Part shown: piece by piece, positions 36,433 to 43,721 of the stretch
Layout: each line of letters begins with the position of its first letter
Position numbering within the stretch: the first letter of the stretch is position 1
Assembly: GCA_023390115.1 (NCBI GenBank)
Contig: JAEWDM010000006.1
Location: forward strand, 1-64,000
From: Bacillota bacterium
Lineage (GTDB): Bacteria > Bacillota > Clostridia > Acetivibrionales > DSM-27016
Direction of reading: 5' to 3'
Length of the DNA stretch: 64,000 nucleotides
Position numbers and translations under genes: made by a program
Notes under the pieces: model-generated
What the model was told of the DNA's origin: nothing
Databases searched by the model: none
The model's input: only the letters and a program-made list of their open reading frames with translations

Positions 36433-38073
36433 ATGGCAAAAGAAATAAAATTTGGTGAAGAAGCCAGACGCGCTCTTGAAAGCGGAGTTAACCAACTGGC
36501 TGATACCGTTAAGGTTACACTCGGACCTAAGGGGAGGAACGTTGTTCTTGATAAAAAATTCGGATCACCTTTAATCACAAACGACGGTGTTACAATAGCA
36601 AAGGAAGTTGAGCTGGAAGATAAATTTGAAAATATGGGAGCTCAGCTTGTTAAAGAGGTTGCCACAAAGACAAATGATGTTGCCGGTGACGGTACCACAA
36701 CGGCTACTCTTCTGGCGCAGGCAATAATCAGAGAGGGAATGAAGAATGTTGCGGCAGGCGCAAACCCCATGATAGTTAAAAAGGGTATTGCAAAGGCTGT
36801 AGACGAAGCTGTAGACGGAATAAAGGAAATCAGCCAGAAAATTAAAGGGAAAGAGGATATAGCAAGAGTTGCCTCAATATCCGCTAATGATGACGTTATA
36901 GGTGCCCTGATTGCAGACGCAATGGAAAAGGTGACCAATGACGGAGTTATTACCGTTGAAGAGTCCAAAACAATGGGTACAAACGTAGAAGTGGTTGAAG
37001 GTATGCAGTTTGACAGGGGCTATGTTTCCGCTTATATGGTAACGGATACCGAAAAGATGGAAGCTGTGCTTGATGATCCCTATATATTGATTACTGACAA
37101 GAAGCTCAGCAACATTCAGGATATCCTTCCCATACTTGAGCAGATAGTTCAGCAGGGCAAAAAGCTCGTTATAATAGCTGAGGATGTAGAGGGAGAGGCT
37201 CTTTCCACTCTTGTGCTCAATAAGCTGAGAGGAACATTTACATGTGTTGCTGTCAAGGCTCCCGGCTTTGGCGACAGAAGAAAGGCTATGCTTCAGGACA
37301 TCGCTGCTTTGACAGGCGGAGAGGTAATTACTGAAGAGCTTGGGCTGGATTTGAAGGAAACTACTATCGAGCAGCTTGGTAGGGCAAGACAGATTAAGGT
37401 CCAGAAGGAAAACACAATAATTGTAGATGGTGCCGGAAGTGAAGAGGATATTAAGAAGAGAATCGCGTCAATAAAGGCTCAGATTGAAGAAACTACATCC
37501 GATTTTGACAGGGAAAAGCTTCAGGAAAGGCTTGCCAAGCTTTCTGGCGGCGTAGCTGTAATTCAGGTAGGTGCCGCTACTGAAACTGAAATGAAGGAAA
37601 AGAAATTAAGGATAGAGGATGCGCTTGCCGCCACAAGAGCTGCTGTTGAGGAGGGTATGGTTTCCGGAGGAGGAACTGCATTCATCAACGTGATTTCAAG
37701 GGTGGCAAAGCTGCTTGATACTACATCGGGTGATGAAAAGACCGGAGTACAGATAATAGTCAAGGCTCTTGAGGAGCCGGTAAGGCAAATTGCGGCTAAT
37801 GCGGGCCTTGAGGGTTCGGTAATAGTTGAAAAGGTAAAGAACAGTGACGTAGGAATTGGTTTTGATGCTTTGAATGAGAAGTATGTGAACATGTTTGAGG
37901 TTGGTATAGTCGACCCTGCGAAGGTTACAAGATCGGCCCTGCAAAATGCTGCTTCAGTAGCGTCAATGGTACTTACAACCGAAAGTGTAGTTGCCGATAA
38001 GCCTGAGAAGGAAGCACCGATGCCGGGCGGAGGAATGCCCGGAGGAATGGGCGGAATGGGCGGAATGTACTAA
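36433..38073 (+). CDS. groEL: Chaperonin GroEL
   Basis: A 546-residue chaperonin: AKEIKFGEEARRALESGVN, the ATP-binding VTLGPKGRNVVLDKKFG and GDGTTTATLLAQAI blocks, and a Gly/Met-rich C-terminal tail ending GGMGGMGGMY. ATG 36433 follows ATGAGGAGG. It lies 89 bases after groES and is followed by a strong terminator. Confidence 0.98.
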   Translation: MAKEIKFGEEARRALESGVNQLADTVKVTLGPKGRNVVLDKKFGSPLITNDGVTIAKEVELEDKFENMGAQLVKEVATKTNDVAGDGTTTATLLAQAIIREGMKNVAAGANPMIVKKGIAKAVDEAVDGIKEISQKIKGKEDIARVASISANDDVIGALIADAMEKVTNDGVITVEESKTMGTNVEVVEGMQFDRGYVSAYMVTDTEKMEAVLDDPYILITDKKLSNIQDILPILEQIVQQGKKLVIIAEDVEGEALSTLVLNKLRGTFTCVAVKAPGFGDRRKAMLQDIAALTGGEVITEELGLDLKETTIEQLGRARQIKVQKENTIIVDGAGSEEDIKKRIASIKAQIEETTSDFDREKLQERLAKLSGGVAVIQVGAATETEMKEKKLRIEDALAATRAAVEEGMVSGGGTAFINVISRVAKLLDTTSGDEKTGVQIIVKALEEPVRQIAANAGLEGSVIVEKVKNSDVGIGFDALNEKYVNMFEVGIVDPAKVTRSALQNAASVASMVLTTESVVADKPEKEAPMPGGGMPGGMGGMGGMY

Positions 38074-38120
38074 TACCCGCTCCAGAGGCATAAATACTGA
38101 CGAAATACTTATTAATATAT

Positions 38121-38170
38121 AAAAGAAAGTCTCTTAAGGAGCTTTGCTCCTTAAGAGACTTTCTTTTTTT
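38121..38170 (+). terminator. Strong rho-independent terminator after groEL
   Basis: A 22-base perfect stem (38121-38142 with 38146-38167) closes on a TTT loop and is followed by a run of T. The A-rich left arm makes it work on the other strand too. Confidence 0.93.
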
Positions 38171-38256
38171 GTGAAACAAGAAAACCGCCTGCTAAGCCGG
38201 CAGAAGAAAAAAGGCTTATGCCTGCTCGACAAAACAATAAATTTTTCATCAAGAAT

Positions 38257-38285
38257 TTGTCATTTATAGGGATATGTTGTATAAT
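38257..38285 (+). promoter_or_regulatory. Sigma-A promoter of the HD/YwgA pair
   Basis: TTGTCA (38257-38262), 17-base spacer, TATAAT (38280-38285), 176 bases before the HD gene. The rest of the 388-base gap 38074-38461 holds the groEL terminator and two direct copies of AAGAAAACCGCCTG (38178-38191, 38297-38310); I see no gene in it. Confidence 0.8.
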
Positions 38286-38461
38286 GAAAATACTATAAGA
38301 AAACCGCCTGTCTGTAAGGTGATTCCCAATACTGGTATTCGGAAGAGAATAGACCCCCGGCAAATGTGATTGTAAAGGCTATCGACTTGAAATTGCAGGT
38401 TATTAGCCTGAATACGAAGAACAAAGGCGGTAAAATTGAGAGGACGAATGAGGTGATGTGT

Positions 38462-39790
38462 ATGCCATATCAATTTCGCGATCCCATACATGGCTTTATT
38501 GAAGTAAGCGACCTTGAATTAAAAATCATTAATTCCTCACCATTTCAAAGGTTGCGTAATATCAAACAGTTGGCCACCACATATTTGGTATATCCCGGGG
38601 CAGAGCATACGCGTTTTGGACACTCTTTGGGCGTAATGCACTTAGTGACGAAGGCTTTTACTTCCGCATTAGACAGCTATAGAGCAGCTCACGGATATGA
38701 CCTTTTTGATGATACACGAAAAGAGTGGTATAAACAGCTATTAAGATTAATGGCAATAACACATGACCTTGGACATGCACCGTTCTCACATGGTTCGGAA
38801 GCACTTTTTGACGGTGGTGCAGAACATGAGGATTTTACCAAAAAGATTATTTGTGAAACTGAGATATCACAATACATTCAAGATATCGGGGAGGATTTTC
38901 GGCGAAAGCATAGCGCGGACGAAAGTTATGCAATAACGCCGGAATTACTGTGGCTGATCTATGGAGAGAGCAACCCCGAATTAAATCCGAACTACATAAT
39001 GCCCGACTTTAAGTTTCTGAAAAGCTTTATGGATAGTGAACTTGACTGTGATAAAATGGATTATTTATTAAGGGATTCTTACTATCGCGGAGTCAATTAC
39101 GGTAAATATGACCTTAATAGGCTACTTTATTCTTTAACGGTCTACGTCAAATCAAACGATAATATTATGCAGTTAGCTGTTGAGAGAGGTGGCGTCCACG
39201 CATTTGAAGAATTTGTAATCGCTAGATATTTCATGTTTATTCAAGTTTATTTTCATAAGACTAGACGATATCTGGATAATCTCCTTATGGGTAATATTTC
39301 CCGCATATTGCCTCATTCCCAATATCCTGATGATGTACGTGAGTATTTAAAATGGGATGATCTTACTATTATGAACAAAATTAAAGAGGCTCAAGAGAAC
39401 ACTCCTTTAGCAGGCGAATTTTTAAACCGAACAGTAATGTCATGTGTTTATGAAACATCAGCTCATAGTAACCGCGGCAATGATTACCTCTTATTCAGTC
39501 TCATCAAGAAGGAATTGAAAGAAAGGTTGGGATGTGATATACTTGAAGACACGGCCAGTAAGTTGCCGCATAAAATTCCCACATTAGAGGAATATGATGC
39601 AGGCAGCGGTAAAGGAATCCCAATACTGGTCAACTACATGGAGCGGCCGTCAAGTATTTCTTCTGAGTCAATATTACTGCAAAGTCTTATTAAGCCTATT
39701 AATATAAGAAGACTTTATGTAAATAAAACACATGCCGCAGACGCAAGGAGGATCGTCAGTGAACTTTTAAAAGAAGGAGATGATAACTGA
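38462..39790 (+). CDS. HD-superfamily phosphohydrolase (YwfO-like)
   Basis: About 442 residues. The HD metal site is spread over HTRFGHSLGVMHLV, ITHDLGHAPFSHGSEALF and SELDCDKMDYLLRDSYYRG, the layout of the dGTPase/SAMHD1-related YwfO family; the N-terminus RDPIHGFIEVSDLELKIINSSPFQRL is also typical. Such enzymes hydrolyse (d)NTPs; the actual substrate is not known. ATG 38462 was chosen, six bases after GAGGTG; ATG 38456 and an open frame up to 38366 are alternatives. Its stop overlaps the YwgA start by one base. Arginine codons CGT/CGC/CGA are frequent here, unlike the AGG/AGA-biased neighbours, which suggests transfer. Confidence 0.85.
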   Translation: MPYQFRDPIHGFIEVSDLELKIINSSPFQRLRNIKQLATTYLVYPGAEHTRFGHSLGVMHLVTKAFTSALDSYRAAHGYDLFDDTRKEWYKQLLRLMAITHDLGHAPFSHGSEALFDGGAEHEDFTKKIICETEISQYIQDIGEDFRRKHSADESYAITPELLWLIYGESNPELNPNYIMPDFKFLKSFMDSELDCDKMDYLLRDSYYRGVNYGKYDLNRLLYSLTVYVKSNDNIMQLAVERGGVHAFEEFVIARYFMFIQVYFHKTRRYLDNLLMGNISRILPHSQYPDDVREYLKWDDLTIMNKIKEAQENTPLAGEFLNRTVMSCVYETSAHSNRGNDYLLFSLIKKELKERLGCDILEDTASKLPHKIPTLEEYDAGSGKGIPILVNYMERPSSISSESILLQSLIKPINIRRLYVNKTHAADARRIVSELLKEGDDN

Positions 39791-40311
39791 TGACAGGTAT
39801 TTTAAACAATGCGGCCTATATAATTAAAAGAATTAACGATATATGGGGTGAAAAACCTGGTAAGAAAACTTTGCAGAAAATAGTTTTTCTGATTGAACAA
39901 AAAGGCATAAGCTTAGGTTACGATTATGGTTTGCATTTTTATGGCCCATATAGTGGAGCTTTAGATGCTGACGCTACATTTTTAAGTACTGATGGTGTTA
40001 TTGAGTTTGATTATTCAGGCTATGCTCATCTAATGAGTATTGATGAAAAGAACTTTACAGTTGAGCCTGACGGATTATCTGTAGAGCAGGTAAGGCAAAT
40101 AGATGAACTGATTGAACATTTTAAGGGGCAATCGCCCTCGGAACTAGAGCTGCTGACAACTGCTATCTATGCCTATGATCACTTAGAAAATAAGTCTAAA
40201 GAAAGCGTGATTAGTGGGGTACAAAAAATAAAAGGTCAAAAATATTCTATAGAACATATACAGCGTTCATTAAAAAACTTTAAATACTTTGGGAAGCATT
40301 TTTCCAGATAA
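39790..40311 (+). CDS. YwgA/Panacea-like (DUF4065-type) protein
   Basis: A 173-residue protein resembling B. subtilis YwgA and the Panacea (DUF4065/SocA-like) fold: AAYIIKRINDIWGEKPGKKTLQKIVFLIEQKG, quoted in part as KKTLQKIVFLIEQKG, then GYDYGLHFYGPYSGALDADATFL and a helical C-terminal half. YwgA and YwfO homologues are also adjacent in Bacillus, which supports the pairing. Panacea-fold proteins are known as antitoxins in many toxin pairs, so an HD enzyme/neutraliser relation is possible. ATG 39790 overlaps the TGA of the HD gene. No function is proven. Confidence 0.72.
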   Translation: MTGILNNAAYIIKRINDIWGEKPGKKTLQKIVFLIEQKGISLGYDYGLHFYGPYSGALDADATFLSTDGVIEFDYSGYAHLMSIDEKNFTVEPDGLSVEQVRQIDELIEHFKGQSPSELELLTTAIYAYDHLENKSKESVISGVQKIKGQKYSIEHIQRSLKNFKYFGKHFSR

Positions 40312-40778
40312 CTTTAAAAAATTTAATGTTTGTAACGAAAGATAGGGAGTATCGTAAAGCTGCTTTTAAGTAGGGGATGATGCTCCCTATACTTATTTCT
40401 ACGCCGATTTGAACATCATTTGAGTCCAAGATCATTAGCATTGAAGGCATAGAATTTTTACCTTAAAGGATCCCTAAATTTTCTAAAGACCACGTTAAGC
40501 TTTAATATCATTAATGTTTTAGAGTTATACTATCTTAAAACCTTCCTGTAAAATTCCCGAGCAGCCTCTTACTCTATTTTTTGGCTTTTATGAAAGACAT
40601 GGCATGAAATCCTGCACAAAAACGGCCTGTTTTTTAAAGCAGCCGGAATTTAATTTTAGATTTGGCAGCATTGCTTCTTAACCGGCGTCTCCCGGGAGAC
40701 AGCATTGCTCTGAAAAATACAATATATAATGCATTATAAGGTGATTGAAAGTTATATAGCAGTATTATTCAAAAAGTC
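40312..40778. other. Intergenic, no gene seen
   Basis: 467 AT-rich bases after the YwgA-like gene. No frame has a credible start with RBS, and I found no RNA gene. CGGCGTCTCCCGGGAGACAGC (20 of these bases near 40682-40702) contains a short GTCTCCCGGGAGAC palindrome at 40685-40698, function unknown. Confidence 0.6.
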
Positions 40779-40807
40779 TTGACTTTTAAATTAAAACTAA
40801 ATATAAT
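40779..40807 (+). promoter_or_regulatory. Consensus promoter of the surface-protein operon
   Basis: TTGACT (40779-40784), 17-base spacer, TATAAT (40802-40807). It is followed by ATAACATAATGTAACATATTG and a further CGTTATAT, imperfect ATAAC/GTTAT dyads that could bind a repressor. No regulator gene lies next to it. Confidence 0.82.
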
Positions 40808-41120
40808 TATAACATAATGTAACATATTGAAACGTTATATTTATATCAAATGTTATCATGCCGTGTTATTAGATGTATAGCCATGCTGCGTTCATCTATG
40901 CATGTCTCATTCAGACCCTATACCGGGTTGTTTTAAAAATCTACAGGATTTCATGATTAAAAGTATATTTGCGGATTTTACCTATGATAAAGCTTGGGCT
41001 TTTTAGAGCAAAGATATTTAAAAGCCCATATTTCCTTAAATATAGTGTTATGGATTCGGACCCTGAATGTCCACAGAGGATTGACTGACACATATTATTG
41101 AGACGGAGTGAAAAATTTTG
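40808..41120 (+). other. Long 5' leader of the surface-protein operon
   Basis: About 310 untranslated bases between the promoter and the permease ATG. Hairpins include TAGATG (40870-40875) with CATCTA, and GGGCTTTT (40997-41004) with AAAAGCCC (41020-41027), the latter without a T run. A leader of this length suggests RNA-level control, but I do not recognise a known riboswitch and found no cobalamin B12-box. Confidence 0.45.
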
Positions 41121-42185
41121 ATGAATGTTAAGCGAACTCGGACATTTAATTCTATACGCGGATATTTAAAAAACGGAAAAAGCAAAAAACCTCCTGTTAT
41201 ATTTGTTTCAGTCGTTCTTCTGGCTGTGGTTTTTTTGACATCAGTCTCATTGGGGAGGTACAGCGTTGCTGTAGACCAGATATTTGCGATGGTTTGGGTC
41301 AAAATCTTCGGAGGAATAAAAACATGGCCCAGTGTAGCGGAAAACATTATATTCGCCGTACGCCTTCCGCGTATTTTTGCGGCGCTCATAATAGGAGCGG
41401 CTTTGGCAAGCTCAGGAGCGGCATATCAGGGATTGTTCAGAAATCCCATGATATCACCCGATATTCTGGGAGCCTCGGCAGGTGCCAGCTTTGGTGCCAC
41501 AGTTGCAATATTGCTGTCTTTAAATACACTTGGAGTTGAGGTTATGGCTTTTATTTGCGGCTTATGCGGAGTCGGCTTGACATGCATGCTTAGCAGTGTG
41601 TTGAAAAAGGGGCATAACGCGTCCTTAATTTTGGTGCTTACCGGTATGGTGGTAGGAAATCTTTTTACGGCGTTTACCTCCCTTGGAAAGTTTGTCGCCG
41701 ACCCTAACAGCAAGCTGCCGGAAATAATATTCTGGCTCATGGGGGGGCTGGCGGCTGTGACGGATAAGGAGGTATTCATGCTTATTGTTCCCTTTGTACT
41801 GGGGATTGTGCCTTTGCTTCTGCTGGGATGGAGGATTAATGTTATGTCCTTCGGAGACGAGGAATGTGCCTCTATGGGGGTGGATGTGCGAAAGGTCCGC
41901 ATTGCAGTCATTATATGTGCCACCTTTCTTACATCCGCGTCAATAGCGGTTGGAGGTATGATTCAATGGGTGGGGCTGATTGTGCCGCATATGGCGAGGC
42001 TGATTGTGGGGCCTAATCACAGGGTGCTTATACCGGCGTCAATGATTATGGGGGGGACATTTCTTATGCTGGTGGACGATATTACCCGCAGTGTTTATAC
42101 GGCTGAAATACCGCTTAGCATAGCGACGTCGATTATAGGCGCTCCATTCTTCATATTCCTGCTTATGAAGGAAAAAAGGGGATGA
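41121..42185 (+). CDS. FecCD-family ABC transporter permease
   Basis: A 354-residue polytopic protein of the FecCD/BtuC family, which imports iron-siderophore, heme or cobalamin. GRYSVAVDQIF, LPRIFAALIIGAALASSGAAYQGLFRNPMISPDILGASAGA, quoted here as SGAAYQGLFRNPMISPDILG, and GMIQWVGLIVPHMARLIVGPNHR are family signatures; the last holds the loop contacting the ATPase. About nine to ten helices. ATG 41121 follows ACGGAGTG; a TTG three bases upstream is possible. It overlaps the next gene by four bases. The FecE/BtuD-type ATPase that it needs is absent from this cluster. Confidence 0.92.
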   Translation: MNVKRTRTFNSIRGYLKNGKSKKPPVIFVSVVLLAVVFLTSVSLGRYSVAVDQIFAMVWVKIFGGIKTWPSVAENIIFAVRLPRIFAALIIGAALASSGAAYQGLFRNPMISPDILGASAGASFGATVAILLSLNTLGVEVMAFICGLCGVGLTCMLSSVLKKGHNASLILVLTGMVVGNLFTAFTSLGKFVADPNSKLPEIIFWLMGGLAAVTDKEVFMLIVPFVLGIVPLLLLGWRINVMSFGDEECASMGVDVRKVRIAVIICATFLTSASIAVGGMIQWVGLIVPHMARLIVGPNHRVLIPASMIMGGTFLMLVDDITRSVYTAEIPLSIATSIIGAPFFIFLLMKEKRG

Positions 42186-43315
42186 GAATGGTGTACAAAA
42201 AAGCAAATGCATTGAAAAGGCATACTGCACTCGTCACCGCAGTACTGCTTATGGCAGCTTTTTGCGGGTGCTCGGACGTCCGGATGGGAATGGGGATGGA
42301 AATAGAGAAAGAAGTACGCACAGTAACGGATATGGGAAACAGGCAGGTTATAATACCCCAAAAGATCGACAGAGTCTTTTGCTCTAATCCCATAGGGACG
42401 GTAAATGTCTATATGCTGGCTCCCGGCAAGCTGGCGGGATGGAATTTCAAGCCTCAGGGAGAGGACAGGAAATTTATAGAGGAAAGGTATTTGGAGCTGC
42501 CGTCGCTTGGGGTGTGGATGGGCGCGGGAGCGACTCCGAATACGGAGGAAATAGCCAAAGCCGATCCTGACGTGATATTTTGCTTCTGGAGCACGGACTC
42601 CGACGGAGTTGAAATGGCCGGGGCAATAGAGGGGCAGACCGGAATACCCGTTATTTTGATGGATTATGACATAAACAGCTCCGATGAGGTATACAGGCTT
42701 CTTGGGGAGTATCTTGATGTGAGAGAGGAGGCGGAATTATTAAGCAGGTATTGCAGGAGGACTCTTGATTCACTGTCTGAAAAGCTTTCTTCCGTGCCCG
42801 ACGGGAAAAGAGTAAAAATATTCATATCACAGGGACGGGGAGGCCTGCAGACAGACCCTGTGGGTTCCATACATATTCAGGATGTTATAGATTTCTTAGG
42901 ACTTATAAACGTTGCGGATTTGCCCGGAAGCGAAGGCAAGGGAATGGGGATGCCTTCGGTGTCCCTTGAGCAGATTGCCTACTGGAACCCCGACGTGGTT
43001 TTAATTAATGAATATAATATGAACGATTCTCTGAAGTCGGATCTGCACGGCGGAATACTCAGCAGTCCACAGTGGTCGGAAATCGGGGCAGTGCAAAGCG
43101 GTCAGGTGTATGACATCCCGCAGAGCCCATTTAGCTGGCTGGGAAAGCCTCCCTCAGCAGTCAGGGTATTGGGCGCTGTGTGGCTGGCGGATCTTCTGTA
43201 CCCGGATTATATGGATATAGATATAAGAAGTGAAATTAAGAATTTTTATAAGGTATTTTACAGGTATACTCTGACCGAACAGGAGATTGACAGAATTTTG
43301 GAAAAGTCGCTGTAA
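42182..43315 (+). CDS. BtuF/FepB-type substrate-binding lipoprotein
   Basis: A 377-residue periplasmic-binding-protein homologue (Peripla_BP_2). The signal peptide ends in a lipobox-like AAFCGC near residue 28-31. The body has VRTVTDMGNRQVIIPQKIDRV, GAGATPNTEEIAKADPDVIF, and SLEQIAYWNPDVVLIN, the usual type III binding-protein blocks. ATG 42182 overlaps the permease stop (ATGA). It would deliver ligand to the FecCD-type permease. Ligand class is iron-chelate, heme or corrinoid by family; not decided. Confidence 0.92.
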   Translation: MRMVYKKANALKRHTALVTAVLLMAAFCGCSDVRMGMGMEIEKEVRTVTDMGNRQVIIPQKIDRVFCSNPIGTVNVYMLAPGKLAGWNFKPQGEDRKFIEERYLELPSLGVWMGAGATPNTEEIAKADPDVIFCFWSTDSDGVEMAGAIEGQTGIPVILMDYDINSSDEVYRLLGEYLDVREEAELLSRYCRRTLDSLSEKLSSVPDGKRVKIFISQGRGGLQTDPVGSIHIQDVIDFLGLINVADLPGSEGKGMGMPSVSLEQIAYWNPDVVLINEYNMNDSLKSDLHGGILSSPQWSEIGAVQSGQVYDIPQSPFSWLGKPPSAVRVLGAVWLADLLYPDYMDIDIRSEIKNFYKVFYRYTLTEQEIDRILEKSL

Positions 43316-43342
43316 ATCAGCTTTAGATAAGAGGTAATGCAT

Positions 43343-43684
43343 ATGAAAAGGCTACAGAGGTTTGTTTTTTTAATACTAATAGTTGTTGTTTGCATGAATG
43401 GGTTTTTAAATACTGCCGCTGTTTTTGCGGAGACGGGTACAGCCAGTGCCGATGCCTGCTGTGATGATCCGTCGGTGCTGGCAGGCTCTTCCTGCGGGTG
43501 CGGGTGCGGCACTGCAGCCTCTCAGGCTGCGGACGGATGCGGGACAAGCTCCCAGGGAGGTATGAGGATATGGTTTCTACTGGCTTTTATAATTTTAATT
43601 GTTTCCTTTGCCTTTTCGGCAATTTTTATGAGGGTGGCCGGAATGAGGCGTAAGGAGAGAGCAAAAGAAAGCATAGAAAGTTAG
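43343..43684 (+). CDS. Cys-rich mini membrane protein (CGCGCG)
   Basis: A 113-residue protein not recognised as a known family. A signal peptide (LVFLILIVVV-type, cut after VFA near residue 29) is followed by a short outside segment with ACCDDPS, SSCGCGCGT and GCGTSS, and then one membrane helix (about 76-100, WFLLAFIILIVSFAFSAIF) and a basic tail. Seven cysteines within about 40 residues, most in C-G-C-G-C form, suggest thiolate metal binding or a cofactor/chaperone role. ATG 43343 is eight bases after AAGAGGTA. It sits between the binding lipoprotein and the giant surface protein. Confidence 0.7.
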   Translation: MKRLQRFVFLILIVVVCMNGFLNTAAVFAETGTASADACCDDPSVLAGSSCGCGCGTAASQAADGCGTSSQGGMRIWFLLAFIILIVSFAFSAIFMRVAGMRRKERAKESIES

Positions 43685-43721
43685 TTTCGGATATATATAA
43701 AGAGAGGATGGGATAATCTTT

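Noticed and set aside
40808..41120. Cobalamin riboswitch
   Set aside because: Length and gene context would fit, but no B12-box or conserved core was found.
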